Positions 26,939 through 37,547 of a stretch of 37,732 bases of DNA are shown piece by piece; positions within the stretch are counted from its first letter, which is position 1, and each line of letters starts with the position of its first letter. A model generated the notes under the pieces. That model saw only the letters and a program-made list of their open reading frames with translations. It did no database searches and was not told the DNA's origin. The translations under genes were made by a program, and so were the position numbers. Source of the stretch: Pseudomonas sp. BN417. GTDB lineage: Bacteria > Pseudomonadota > Gammaproteobacteria > Pseudomonadales > Pseudomonadaceae. Where the stretch lies: NCBI RefSeq assembly GCF_029871205.1, contig NZ_SSOJ01000157.1:23523-61254 (forward strand). Reading direction: 5' to 3'.

Positions 26939-28638
26939 TGTTCTTCCTGGCGCTGTTGCTGTTCGTACCAGAACTTGCGGCGCAGCAGTTCGGCCGGGTC
27001 ATCCGGGATCTGCCGCAGCCATTGTTCCAGGGCCTGGCGGCGTTCGTCGCCCAGGGGTTCGGCGCTGGCTGTCCGGGGCTGGGTAACATCCGTGTCCAGG
27101 GCGTCTTCGGCAGTTCCGCCGGCTCCCTGCTGCGTGGGCGTCGAGTGCTTGGCCTCGCCATTGCCCTGCTGCATGGTGGATTCGCTGGCGCTCTGTTCGC
27201 CTCCCTGTTGCCGGGCGGCGTCCTGTTCGCCGCTCTGGCCAGCCTGCTGCTGGCGGTCGGTATGCTGGGCCTGGGTTTCGCGCCGGCGCAGCAGCTCCTC
27301 CACCAGCGCCTTGTTCTTCTGTGCTGCGGCCAGGTCCGGCTGACGCTCCAGGGCCGAGTCGTAGGCGTCGATCGCCGCCTCCAGTTCGCCGGCATGGGCC
27401 AGGGCGTTGCCGCGATTGTAGTGGTCCGCCGCGCTGTCGCCCTGGGCGAAGCGGGCGGCAGCCTCCGCATAGTCGCCGGCCTGGTAGAGCGCCATGCCTT
27501 GCCAGCGCGGGTCGATGAAGCGCCGCGCGGCTTCTGCCGGGCGCTGGGCCTCCAGCAGGCGCTGGCCTTGCTGGTCGGGGCGCAGCCAGAGGTCGTCGAG
27601 TTCCAGGGCCAGGCTGGGGCGCGGCAGCACCAGAAGCAGGGGTAGGCAGAACAGCCAACCGCGACGGCCGGCGCAGGCAGCGATCAGCAGCAGGGGCAGG
27701 AGCAGCCAGTGTCCCTGGTCGGCCCAGGCGGCCAAGCGGGCGACCTCGCCGCTGGCCCGCAGGCTGCTGGGACCGTCCAGCAGGCGCAGGCTGCGCAGGT
27801 CGCCGTCGTCCAGCCGGGCGCTGGCATAGCGCCCGCCCAGGTTGGACGCGAAGCGCCGCAGTTGGGCGCTGTCGAGTTTCGGCAGGAGGATGGCGCCCTG
27901 GTCGTCCGTGAGGAAGCCGCCATCCTCTTCGGCGACGGGCGCTCCGGCTGCGGTGCCGATGCCGAGGATGGCCAGGCGCTCGCCCCGGGAGCCCAGGGCC
28001 TTGCGGATGCCGGCCTGTTCCTGCTCGTCCAGGCTGCTGGCGATCAGCAGCAGGCGTCCCTGGCCCTGGGCGCCCTGTTCCAGCAGCGCGAGGGCCTTGC
28101 TCACCGCCAGGTCGGCGCGCTGGCCATGCTGCGGCATGATCGAAGGCTTGAGGGCGTCGATCAGGTTGAGGCTGGTCATCAGGTCGTCGGACAGCGGCAC
28201 CACGCTGTGGGCACTGCCGGCGTAGACCACGATGGCGGTTTGCGCGTCGCGGCGCGCCTCGAGCAGGTCGCGGAGCTTGCGCTTGGCCTGCTCCAGGCGG
28301 GTCGGTGCGATGTCGGTGGCGAGCATGGACGGCGTCAGTTCCAGCAGCACCACCAGCGGGTCGGCGCGTTTCTGGGTGCTCTGTTCCATCAATTGCCAGC
28401 TGGGCCCGAGCAGCGCCAGCAGGCACAGCAGCCAGGCCAGGCCCAGGGCCAGCCAGGGCAGGCGGCCGCCGCGACGGCTGCCGCCATTCAGCAACCAGGG
28501 CTGGAAGGCGCGGGGCAGCAGTTGCTCCCAGCGGCCGCTGCGACGCTCGCGGTGCCAGAGTTGCCAGAGCAGCCAGCCCAGCAGGGGCAGCAGGAGCAGC
28601 CAGGCCGGGCGCAGCCAGTGGGGCCAGAGCTCGATCAT
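26935..28638 (-). CDS. VWA domain / TPR protein (BatB/BatC-like) with altered MIDAS
   Basis: The product has 567 residues from ATG at 28638, which overlaps the upstream VWA stop in ATGA; an ATG six codons earlier is also in frame. TM helices at about 11-28 and 60-80 precede a VWA domain (about 93-290). Where a MIDAS DxSxS is expected the sequence is ELTPS (Glu100, Thr102, Ser104), so metal binding may be altered. Two more helices near 310-345 lead to a TPR-like region (about 365-445: YQAGDYAEAAARFAQG, HYNRGNALAHAGELEAAIDAYDSAL) and a Gln/Ser/Thr-rich linker (about 455-520). Thus BatB and BatC functions appear fused. It is inner-membrane, with the VWA on one face and TPRs after the last helix. 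Confidence 0.85.
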   Translation of the reverse strand: MIELWPHWLRPAWLLLLPLLGWLLWQLWHRERRSGRWEQLLPRAFQPWLLNGGSRRGGRLPWLALGLAWLLCLLALLGPSWQLMEQSTQKRADPLVVLLELTPSMLATDIAPTRLEQAKRKLRDLLEARRDAQTAIVVYAGSAHSVVPLSDDLMTSLNLIDALKPSIMPQHGQRADLAVSKALALLEQGAQGQGRLLLIASSLDEQEQAGIRKALGSRGERLAILGIGTAAGAPVAEEDGGFLTDDQGAILLPKLDSAQLRRFASNLGGRYASARLDDGDLRSLRLLDGPSSLRASGEVARLAAWADQGHWLLLPLLLIAACAGRRGWLFCLPLLLVLPRPSLALELDDLWLRPDQQGQRLLEAQRPAEAARRFIDPRWQGMALYQAGDYAEAAARFAQGDSAADHYNRGNALAHAGELEAAIDAYDSALERQPDLAAAQKNKALVEELLRRRETQAQHTDRQQQAGQSGEQDAARQQGGEQSASESTMQQGNGEAKHSTPTQQGAGGTAEDALDTDVTQPRTASAEPLGDERRQALEQWLRQIPDDPAELLRRKFWYEQQQRQEEQ

Positions 28639-29654
28639 GTGCGCCTCCGCAGCCATTGCGGGCGTTGTTGCAAGGCGTCGGGCCAGAGTACGCGGCAGAC
28701 CAGGAAGAGGCTCAGCAGCAGGGCGCCGCCCAGGGGCCAGCTGTAAAGGGAATAGGCCGGGCGCGCCTGGCTGGCGCGCTGGGTCACTGGCTCCAGGCGG
28801 TCGAGGACCTCTTCGATTGCCGCCAGCTCCTTGCTGTTGCGGGCACGGAAGTAGCGGCCGCCGGTCTGCTCGGCGATGGCGGTGAGGGTGGGTTCGTCCA
28901 GGTCCATGCTCGGGTTGAGGCCGAGGATGCCGAGCACGTCGCTCTGCTCCGGATCGGCGCCGATGCCGATGGTATAGATCTTCACCTGCTCCTCGGCAGC
29001 CAGGCGGGCGGCGGTCAGGGGTTCGATCTCGCCGCCGGTGTTGGCGCCGTCGGTGACAAGTACCAGCACCCGGCTGTTGGCCGGGCGTTGGCGCAGGCGC
29101 TTAACCGCCAGGCCGATGGCATCGCCAATGGCGGTGTTCTTGCCGGCGATGCCGATCAGCGCTTCGTCCAGCCAGGTGCGCACGGTCTGCCGGTCGAACG
29201 TCAGCGGTGCCTGCACGTAGGCCTGGCTGCCGAACAGGATAAGGCCGATGCGGTCGCCGCGACGGCCATCGATGAACTCGCCCATCAGGTGTTTCACCAG
29301 GGTCAGGCGGCTGACGTCCTCGTCCTCCCATTGCATGTCGGCGTAGTCCATGGAGCCGGACACATCCACCGCCAGCAGCAGGTCGCGTCCGCTGGTGGGT
29401 AGCGGCTGCGGCTCGCCCACCCATTCCGGGCGCGCGCCAGCCGTGAGCAGCAGCAGCCAGAGCAGGGCGAAGGGCGCCTGCTGGCGCCAGGCCGGCAGGT
29501 TGGCGCGGGCGCGGCGGCCCACCAGGCTTTCGAGGTCGGCGAGGAAACTGACCTGCAGCGCCGCTTCGCCGCTATCGGCCGGTGGCAGCAGCAGGCGCAG
29601 CACCCAGGGCAGCGGGGCGAGCAGAAAAACCCAGGGCCAGGCGAACTCAAACAT
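28635..29654 (-). CDS. VWA domain membrane protein (BatA-like)
   Basis: The product has 339 residues, with an N-terminal helix pair (about 5-24 and 60-73), a VWA domain (about 90-285) and a C-terminal helix (about 310-328). The MIDAS metal site is intact: Asp97, Ser99 and Ser101 in DVSGSM, Thr152 and Asp202 in VTDGANT. It probably binds a ligand or partner protein through Mg2+ under control of the MoxR ATPase. The start overlaps the DUF4381 gene end by 8 bases. The contrast with the altered MIDAS in the next gene suggests the two VWA domains have different roles. Confidence 0.9.
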   Translation of the reverse strand: MFEFAWPWVFLLAPLPWVLRLLLPPADSGEAALQVSFLADLESLVGRRARANLPAWRQQAPFALLWLLLLTAGARPEWVGEPQPLPTSGRDLLLAVDVSGSMDYADMQWEDEDVSRLTLVKHLMGEFIDGRRGDRIGLILFGSQAYVQAPLTFDRQTVRTWLDEALIGIAGKNTAIGDAIGLAVKRLRQRPANSRVLVLVTDGANTGGEIEPLTAARLAAEEQVKIYTIGIGADPEQSDVLGILGLNPSMDLDEPTLTAIAEQTGGRYFRARNSKELAAIEEVLDRLEPVTQRASQARPAYSLYSWPLGGALLLSLFLVCRVLWPDALQQRPQWLRRRT

Positions 29655-30138
29655 GTTTGCGGATCCAGGTATCGACGGACTGGTAGAGGCCGTTGATCGC
29701 CTTGTCGTCCAGCTTGCACAGCGGACGGTAGGCGCCTTCGACGAGGATCATCCAGCGCGTCAGGCCGGCGGCCGGACAGCGGTTGTCCAGGTAGGCCAGC
29801 CAGGCGCGGCCGCTGAGGGTATGGCTGTGATCGCCTGGATAGTGCATGCGGCAGAGGCGCTTGAGCAGGCCGTTGAGCTCCTGCAGCCAGGGGCCGGCCG
29901 GTGCGCCGTCATAGGGCTTGGGCAGGCGTGCCAGCTCTTCCAGGGCCGACTGGCGCAGTGGGTCCAGGGGCTGCTCGGGTTCGGCGGCGGCCTTGCGCCC
30001 GGCTTGCCGCCACCAACGCCACAGGGCCCAGGCCAGCAGCGCGAGCAGGGGCGGCAGGCACCACCAGCCGGGGGCGGGCGGCCACCAGGGTATCGCCGCC
30101 GGAGCGATCAGCGGCTCCAGCCCATCCAGCGGGGTCAT
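29647..30138 (-). CDS. DUF4381 membrane protein
   Basis: This 163-residue protein has one Trp-rich transmembrane helix (about 24-43, CLPPLLALLAWALWRWW) and a soluble part with LNGLLKRLCRMHYPGDHSHTLSGRAWLAYLD by segments, as in DUF4381 members found only in MoxR/VWA operons. It may link the VWA proteins to the DUF58 protein. Its ATG overlaps the DUF58 stop in ATGA, and its stop overlaps the BatA-like start by 8 bases. Molecular role is unknown. Confidence 0.87.
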   Translation of the reverse strand: MTPLDGLEPLIAPAAIPWWPPAPGWWCLPPLLALLAWALWRWWRQAGRKAAAEPEQPLDPLRQSALEELARLPKPYDGAPAGPWLQELNGLLKRLCRMHYPGDHSHTLSGRAWLAYLDNRCPAAGLTRWMILVEGAYRPLCKLDDKAINGLYQSVDTWIRKHV

Positions 30139-31135
30139 CGCGCGCCGCCCTTGTGCTGCAGGTAGTCGCGCAGTTGCTCGATCATGCCTTCCTGGGTGGA
30201 GAGCGGCAGCAGCAGTACGCCGAGCTTCTGCGCCAGGCGCTCCCAGCGCGCGGTGCGGGCTTCGCCCATTTCTCGGTAGGCCTGGCGCAGGTCGCTGGCG
30301 TGGGTGTCCAGCTCCAGTTGCGCGCCCTGTTCGGCGAAGCGCAACAGGCCGGCGGCGGGCAGGGCGTGGTCCAGAGGGTCGGAGACGGGCATCAGGATCA
30401 GGTCGGTATGCCGGGCGAGCAGGGCGATCTGCTGCTCGGCGGTGTCGGACAGGGTGCGTTCGTCGCAGAGGATCACCACCAGGCTGCCCGGGCGCAGCAC
30501 CTCGCGGGCACGGCGCAGGGCCAGGCTGAAGCCTTCGCGCTGGACCGCCGTCGGGCTGCCGAGGGCCTGGTTGGCGCGGGCCAGCCGGCTGAGCAGCTGC
30601 AGCAGGCTCTGCTTGCTGCGCCGTGGCTTGATTTCATGGTGTTCCTGGTCGCTGAACACCAGGCCGCCGACGCGGTCGTTGTGCCCCAGGGCGGCCCAGC
30701 CCATAAGGCTGGCGGCCTGGGCCGCGAGCACCGACTTGAACACCAGGCCGGTGCCGAAGAACAGGCGGTGGCTCTGTTCGACCATGATGAATACCGGCCG
30801 CTCGCGCTCCTCGTGGAACAGCTTGGTATGGGGCTCCTGGGTGCGCGCCGTGACGCGCCAGTCGATGGTGCGCACGTCGTCGCCGGGTTGGTAGATCCGC
30901 ACCTGGTCGAAATCCACACCGCGTCCGCGCAGCTTGGAGTGGTGCAGGCCGATCAGCGGACTGCGCCGCGCCGGGCTGGAGAACAGTTGCACCTCCCGCA
31001 CCCGGTGGCGCATGTCGATCAGCTCGGCCAGGTCGACGTGCACGCCCGCCGCGCTGGGCGCGGGCGGAGCGGCGCCCGGGGTCGCCGGACGGCGCTTCCT
31101 GACCCGGAACTTCCAGGCCTCCGCTCGCAGGCGCA

Positions 31136-31136
<1 letters not shown>
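30135..31136 (-). CDS. DUF58 domain protein
   Basis: The 333-residue product begins MRLRAEAWKFRVRKRR. The ATG (31134-31136) overlaps the moxR stop by one base; the reading frame stays open further upstream but only antisense within moxR. The DUF58 signature YQPGDDVRTIDWRVTARTQ.PHTKLFHEERERPVFIMVEQS lies at about 110-160, and DUF58 proteins have a VWA-like fold. There is no membrane helix. DUF58 proteins are the usual partners of MoxR AAA+ ATPases; the combination is thought to remodel or load metal into partner proteins. No specific substrate can be named. Confidence 0.9.
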
Positions 31137-32095
<959 letters not shown>

Positions 32096-32341
32096 CGATG
32101 GGCTCGTTGAGGTGGAGAAGGGAGACCGTCTAAGGCTCCGGTGGTGGGGCATAACTTTAATCCAGACCAGGGTGGGCGGCCTAGAAGAGCCTGAATTCGG
32201 GCGTTGGTTCCGTGATGGCGGAGAGGTTTACATGGGCCTTACACAGGGTGCCGGGCGGACGCGGATTTCCGTAGGCTGGCGATGAGCCAGGCGCAGACAT
32301 CATGCTCCTCCGCCTGGCAGGGCCCGCTCCATGAACGAATA
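32096..32341. other. Divergent moxR-gdhB spacer, left part
   Basis: No gene I can support. It contains an 8-bp inverted repeat GCCAGGCG/CGCCTGGC (32286-32293 and 32311-32318) with a 17-base loop and no T run. The moxR promoter should lie here, but no good -35/-10 pair was found. Confidence 0.5.
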
Positions 32342-32357
32342 TGTCGCAGCGCCGTAA
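32342..32357 (+). promoter_or_regulatory. Possible ArgR half-site upstream of gdhB
   Basis: TGTCGC-N8-AA fits the pseudomonad ArgR half-site pattern exactly. A second half-site should follow at 21 bp, but only a weak, displaced match (ATCGC then TTAA) is seen around 32367-32382. In P. aeruginosa gdhB is arginine-inducible through ArgR, which makes the single match worth noting. Confidence 0.45.
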
Positions 32358-32458
32358 GCGCGCTGCATCGCTCCCTCGTTAAGCTTTCGCGGCAATGGTG
32401 ACCGCCGGGTCGCAGTTGTCCCCCGGCATTCACCCGGAGCGGGGCCACACTGCCCGGA

Positions 32459-32503
32459 TCGACCTGTGGCCCTCTCTCCGCTTATTAAGCGTTCTACGCT
32501 TAA
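32459..32503 (+). promoter_or_regulatory. Possible gdhB promoter with overlapping palindromes
   Basis: TCGACC (32459-32464), 18 bases, TATTAA (32483-32488) is a modest sigma-70-like pair. Over the -10, CGCTTA-T-TAAGCG (32479-32491) is a perfect palindrome, and its right arm also pairs with CGCTTAA at 32497-32503. Three arms of one motif suggest an operator or alternative RNA hairpins. Confidence 0.45.
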
Positions 32504-32535
32504 CCCCAACAAAACGAGCCTAGCGGAGCAAAACC

Positions 32536-35500
32536 ATGACGTCCTTCACGGCAGCCAGCAAAGCCGACTTCCAGCATCAACTGCAAGCGGCCCTGGCGCA
32601 GCACGTCAGCGAAAAGGCGTTGCCACAAGTAACCCTGTTCGCCGAGCAATTCTTCGGCATCATCGCGCTCGACGAACTGACCCAGCGTCGCCTGTCCGAC
32701 CTGGTCGGCTGCACCCTGTCGTCCTGGCGCCTTGTGGAGCGCTTCGACCCCGCCAGCCCGGAAGTGCGGGTATTCAACCCCGACTATGAGAAGCACGGTT
32801 GGCAATCCACCCACACGGCCGTTGAAGTGCTGCACCCGGACATCCCCTTCCTGGTGGATTCGGTGCGCATGGAGCTGAACCGCCGCGGCTACAGCATCCA
32901 CACTCTGCAGAACAACGTGCTCAGCGTGCGCCGCAATGCCAAGGGCGAGCTGCTGGAAGTCCTGCCCAAGGGCGGCCAGGGCAAGGATGTGCGCCAGGAA
33001 TCGCTGATGTTCCTGGAGATCGACCGCTGCGCCAACAATGGCGCCATGAAGACCCTGGAAAAGGCCCTGCTGGAAGTGCTGGGCGACGTCCGCGTCACGG
33101 TCGCCGACTTCAAGCCGATGAAGGCCAAGGCCCAGGAACTCCTGACCTGGCTGGACAAGGCCAAGCTCAAGGTCGACAAGGAAGAGTTGGCCGAAGTGAA
33201 AGTGTTCATGGAGTGGCTGCTGGACGACCACTTCACCTTCCTCGGCTATGAAGAGTTCACCGTGGCCGAAGAAAACAGCGGCGGCCACCTGGTCTACGAC
33301 GAGAAGTCCCTGCTGGGCATTTCCAGGCTGCGCCGCGCCGGGCTGAAGAAGACAGACCTGCATATCGAGTCGGAGGCCCTGGCCTACCTGCGCGGGCCGA
33401 TGCTGCTGTCCTTCGCCAAGGCTGCCGAGCCGAGCCGCGTGCACCGTCCGGCCTACCCGGACTTCGTCTCGATCCGTGAGCTGGACGCCAAGGGCAACGT
33501 GGTCAGGGAGTGCCGCTTCATGGGCCTCTACACCTCGGCCGTGTACGCCGAAAGCGTCGAGCGGATTCCTTACATCCGCCGCAAGGTGGCGGAGATCCAG
33601 CGTCGTTCCGGTTTCGACGCCAAGGCGCACCTCGGCAAGGAACTGACCCAGGTGCTGGAAGTGCTGCCGCGCGACGACCTGTTCCAGACCCCGGTGGACG
33701 ATCTCTTCTCCACGGCGATGTCCATCGTGCAGATGCAGGAACGCAACAAGATCCGCCTGTTCCTGCGTCGCGACCCGTACGGCCGCTTCGCCTATGCCCT
33801 GGCCTATGTGCCGCGTGACGTGTACTCCACCGAGACCCGCCTGAAGATCCAGCAGATCCTGATGGATCGCCTGCAGGCCAGCGACTGCGAATTCTGGACC
33901 TTCTTCTCCGAATCGGTGCTGGCCCGTGTGCAGTTCATCCTGCGCCTGGACCCGAAGAACAAGCTGACGGTGGATACCGCGCTGCTGGAGAAGGAAGTCA
34001 TCCAGGCCTGCCGCTCCTGGAAGGACGACTACGCCAGCCTGGTCAACGAGAGCTTCGGCGAAGGGCAGGGCACCCGCGTGCTGGCCGACTTCCCGAAAGG
34101 CTTCCCGGCCGGCTACCGCGAGCGTTTCGCCCCGCACTCGGCGGTGGTGGACATGCAGCACCTGCACAGCTTGTCCGACGAGCGCCCGCTGGTGATGAGC
34201 TTCTACCAGCCGCTGACCCAGGGCGAGCAGCAGCTGCACTGCAAGCTGTACCACGCCGACACCCCGTTGGCCCTGTCCGACGTCCTGCCGATCCTGGAGA
34301 ACCTCGGCCTGCGCGTGCTGGGCGAATTCCCCTACCGCCTGGCGCGCCAGGACGGTCGCCAGTACTGGATCCACGACTTCGCCTTCACCAGCGCCCTGGG
34401 CGACGAAGTCGACCTGCAGCAGCTCAACGACACCCTGCAGGACGCTTTCGTCCACATCGTCGGTGGCCATGCCGAGAACGACGCCTTCAACCGCCTGGTG
34501 CTGACCGCCGCCATGCCCTGGCGCGACGTTGCCCTGCTGCGCGCCTATGCCCGTTACCTGAAGCAGATCCGCCTGGGCTTCGACCTGTCCTACATCGCCA
34601 GCACCCTGCTGAACCACGCCAACATCGCCAAGGAGCTGGTACGTCTGTTCAAGACCCGCTTCTACCTGGCGCGCAAGCTGGCGGCGGACGACCTGGAAGA
34701 CAAGCAGCAGAAGCTGGAACACGCCATCCTCGGTGAGCTGGACAACGTCGCCGTGCTCAACGAAGACCGCATCCTGCGTCGCTACCTGGACCTGATCAAG
34801 GCGACCCTGCGCACCAACTTCTACCAGCCCGACGCGGCTGGCCAGAACAAGTCCTACTTCAGCTTCAAGCTGAGCCCGCGCCTGATTCCCGATATCCCGC
34901 GCCCGGTGCCCAAGTTCGAGATCTTCGTCTATTCGCCGCGCGTCGAGGGCGTGCACCTGCGCTTCGGCGACGTGGCCCGGGGCGGCCTGCGCTGGTCCGA
35001 CCGCGAGGAAGACTTCCGCACCGAAGTGCTGGGCCTGGTGAAGGCGCAGCAGGTGAAGAACGCCGTCATCGTGCCCATGGGCGCCAAGGGCGGCTTCATC
35101 CCGCGCCGCTTGCCGGTGGGTGGTTCCCGTGACGATATCCAGAACGAGGCCATCGCCTGCTACCGCATCTTCATCTCGGGCCTGCTGGACGTCACCGACA
35201 ACCTCAAGGAAGGCAAGGTGGTGCCGCCGGCCAACGTGGTGCGCCACGACGCCGACGACCCCTACCTGGTAGTGGCCGCCGACAAGGGCACCGCGACCTT
35301 CTCCGACATCGCCAACGGCATCGCCCTGGAATACGGCTTCTGGCTGGGCGACGCCTTCGCCTCGGGCGGCTCCGCCGGCTACGACCACAAGGGCATGGGC
35401 ATCACCGCCAAGGGTGGCTGGGTCTCGGTGCAGCGTCACTTCCGCGAGCGCGGCATCGACGTGCAGAAAGACCATGTCACTGTGATCGGCATCGGCGACA

Positions 35501-37398
35501 TGGCCGGTGACGTATTCGGCAACGGCATGCTGCTGTCGGACAAGCTGCAGGTGGTGGCCGCGTTCAACCACATGCACATCTTCATCGACCCGAATCCGGA
35601 ATCGACATCCAGCTTCGCCGAGCGCAAGCGCCTGTTCGAACTGCCGCGCTCGTCCTGGGCCGACTACGACGCCAAGCTGATCTCCGAGGGTGGCGGTATC
35701 TTCCTGCGCGCAGCCAAGAGCATCGCCATCAGCCCGCAGATGCAGCAACGCTTCGAGATCGAGGCCGACAAGCTGACCCCCACCGAGCTGCTCAATGCCC
35801 TGTTGAAGGCGCCGGTCGACCTGCTCTGGAATGGCGGCATCGGCACCTACGTCAAGGCCAGCAGCGAAAGCCATGCCGATGTCGGCGACAAGGCCAACGA
35901 CGCCCTGCGCGTGGACGGTCGCGATCTGCGCGCCAGGGTGGTGGGAGAGGGCGGCAACCTCGGCATGACCCAGCTGGGTCGCGTCGAGTACGGCCTCAAT
36001 GGCGGCGCCAGCAACACCGACTTCATCGACAACGCCGGCGGTGTGGACTGCTCGGACCATGAGGTCAACATCAAGATCCTGCTCAACGAAATCGTCGCCA
36101 ACGGCGACATGACCGGCAAACAGCGCAACAAGCTGCTGGCCGAGATGACCGATGACGTGGGCAACCTGGTGCTCGGCAACAACTACAAGCAGACCCAGGC
36201 GCTGTCCCTGGCGCAACGCCGCGCACGGGAGAAGATCGGCGAGTACAAGCGCCTGATCGCCGCTCTGGAAGCGGCCGGCAAGCTGGACCGCGGCCTCGAG
36301 TTCCTGCCCTCGGACGAGGAACTCAACGAGCGCATCGCGGGCGGCCATGGCCTGACCCGTCCGGAGCTGTCGGTGCTGATCTCCTACAGCAAGATCGACC
36401 TCAAGGAATCGCTGCTGAAATCCCTGGTGCCGGATGACGACTACCTGGCCCAGGAGATGGAAACCGCCTTCCCGGCGCGCCTGGCAGACACCTTCGGCGA
36501 CGCCATGCGCCGTCACCGCCTGAAGCGCGAAATCATCAGCACCCAGATCGCCAACGACCTGGTCAACCACATGGGCATCACCTTCGTGCAGCGCCTGAAG
36601 GAGTCCACCGGCATGAGCGCGGCCAACGTGGCCGGCGCCTACGTGGTGGTGCGCGATGTATTCCGCCTGCCGTACTGGTTCAAGCAGATCGAGGCCCTGG
36701 ACTCCAAGGTTCCCGCCGATCTGCAGCTGACCCTGATGGATGAGCTGATGCGCCTGGGCCGCCGCGCGACCCGCTGGTTCCTGCGCAGCCGCCGCGAGGA
36801 CCAGGACGCCGCCCGCGACGTTACCCACTTCCAGCCGCGCGTGGAGGCCCTGGCCGGCCGCCTGGACGAGCTGCTCGAAGGCCCGTCCCGCGAGCAGTGG
36901 CTGGCACGCTTCCAGGCCTATGTCGAAGCCGGCGCGCCGGAAGACCTGGCCCGGGTAGTGGCTGGCACCAGCCACCTCTACACCCTGCTGCCGATCATCG
37001 AAGCCTCGGACGTCACCGGCAAGGACACCACCGAAGTCGCCGCCGCCTACTTCGCGGTCGGCGGGGCGCTGGATCTGTCCTGGTACTTGCAGCAGATCAC
37101 CAGCCTGCCGGTGGAAAGCAACTGGCAAGCCCTGGCGCGAGAAGCCTTCCGCGACGATCTGGACTGGCAGCAGCGGGCGATCACCATATCCGTCCTGCAA
37201 TCGAACGACGGTCCGGTGGAAATCGATGAGCGCGTGGCCTATTGGCTCGACCAGCACCGTGCGCTGGTGGAGCGCTGGAAGGCCATGCTGGTCGAACTGC
37301 GCGCCGCCACCGCTACCGACTACGCCATGTACGCGGTGGCCAACCGCGAGCTGATGGACCTGGCCCAGAGCGGCCAGCACGGGGTGTGCATTCCCTGA
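32536..37398 (+). CDS. gdhB: NAD-specific glutamate dehydrogenase, 180-kDa class
   Basis: The 1,620 residues match pseudomonad GdhB, a large catabolic enzyme that oxidises glutamate to 2-oxoglutarate and ammonia with NAD. A long N-terminal regulatory region (about 1-700, with ACT-like segments) precedes the catalytic domain (about 700-1250): Lys851 in PMGAKGGF is in the substrate site, and GIGDMAGDVFGNG (985-997) is the NAD-binding turn. The C-terminal ~350 residues are helical. GGAG (32525-32528) lies 7 bases before the ATG. It is divergent from moxR and ends at a strong terminator. In P. aeruginosa the enzyme is arginine-inducible and serves arginine/glutamate catabolism. Confidence 0.97.
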   Translation: MTSFTAASKADFQHQLQAALAQHVSEKALPQVTLFAEQFFGIIALDELTQRRLSDLVGCTLSSWRLVERFDPASPEVRVFNPDYEKHGWQSTHTAVEVLHPDIPFLVDSVRMELNRRGYSIHTLQNNVLSVRRNAKGELLEVLPKGGQGKDVRQESLMFLEIDRCANNGAMKTLEKALLEVLGDVRVTVADFKPMKAKAQELLTWLDKAKLKVDKEELAEVKVFMEWLLDDHFTFLGYEEFTVAEENSGGHLVYDEKSLLGISRLRRAGLKKTDLHIESEALAYLRGPMLLSFAKAAEPSRVHRPAYPDFVSIRELDAKGNVVRECRFMGLYTSAVYAESVERIPYIRRKVAEIQRRSGFDAKAHLGKELTQVLEVLPRDDLFQTPVDDLFSTAMSIVQMQERNKIRLFLRRDPYGRFAYALAYVPRDVYSTETRLKIQQILMDRLQASDCEFWTFFSESVLARVQFILRLDPKNKLTVDTALLEKEVIQACRSWKDDYASLVNESFGEGQGTRVLADFPKGFPAGYRERFAPHSAVVDMQHLHSLSDERPLVMSFYQPLTQGEQQLHCKLYHADTPLALSDVLPILENLGLRVLGEFPYRLARQDGRQYWIHDFAFTSALGDEVDLQQLNDTLQDAFVHIVGGHAENDAFNRLVLTAAMPWRDVALLRAYARYLKQIRLGFDLSYIASTLLNHANIAKELVRLFKTRFYLARKLAADDLEDKQQKLEHAILGELDNVAVLNEDRILRRYLDLIKATLRTNFYQPDAAGQNKSYFSFKLSPRLIPDIPRPVPKFEIFVYSPRVEGVHLRFGDVARGGLRWSDREEDFRTEVLGLVKAQQVKNAVIVPMGAKGGFIPRRLPVGGSRDDIQNEAIACYRIFISGLLDVTDNLKEGKVVPPANVVRHDADDPYLVVAADKGTATFSDIANGIALEYGFWLGDAFASGGSAGYDHKGMGITAKGGWVSVQRHFRERGIDVQKDHVTVIGIGDMAGDVFGNGMLLSDKLQVVAAFNHMHIFIDPNPESTSSFAERKRLFELPRSSWADYDAKLISEGGGIFLRAAKSIAISPQMQQRFEIEADKLTPTELLNALLKAPVDLLWNGGIGTYVKASSESHADVGDKANDALRVDGRDLRARVVGEGGNLGMTQLGRVEYGLNGGASNTDFIDNAGGVDCSDHEVNIKILLNEIVANGDMTGKQRNKLLAEMTDDVGNLVLGNNYKQTQALSLAQRRAREKIGEYKRLIAALEAAGKLDRGLEFLPSDEELNERIAGGHGLTRPELSVLISYSKIDLKESLLKSLVPDDDYLAQEMETAFPARLADTFGDAMRRHRLKREIISTQIANDLVNHMGITFVQRLKESTGMSAANVAGAYVVVRDVFRLPYWFKQIEALDSKVPADLQLTLMDELMRLGRRATRWFLRSRREDQDAARDVTHFQPRVEALAGRLDELLEGPSREQWLARFQAYVEAGAPEDLARVVAGTSHLYTLLPIIEASDVTGKDTTEVAAAYFAVGGALDLSWYLQQITSLPVESNWQALAREAFRDDLDWQQRAITISVLQSNDGPVEIDERVAYWLDQHRALVERWKAMLVELRAATATDYAMYAVANRELMDLAQSGQHGVCIP

Positions 37399-37430
37399 TG
37401 CCTCTGGCCATGTAAGTGTTTAGTGCTCTC

Positions 37431-37457
37431 AGCCCCGCTTCGGCGGGGCTTTTTTTT
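37431..37457 (+). terminator. Rho-independent terminator after gdhB
   Basis: AGCCCCGC (37431-37438) pairs with GCGGGGCT (37443-37450) around a TTCG tetraloop, followed by eight T (37450-37457). Confidence 0.96.
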
Positions 37458-37547
37458 GGCTATGTCTGCGTTAGCTGTTGCAGCACCGAATAGAGGCGGT
37501 TAGTACGGCTCTTTCAGACCTGGGCACCGGCCTGACACATCCCTCTC

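Noticed and set aside
32500-37380. 1,626-codon open frame on the minus strand inside gdhB
   Set aside because: It is the exact antisense of gdhB; its His/Gln/Val/Gly-rich composition is typical of reverse-frame readings of GC-rich genes, and it has no recognisable domain.
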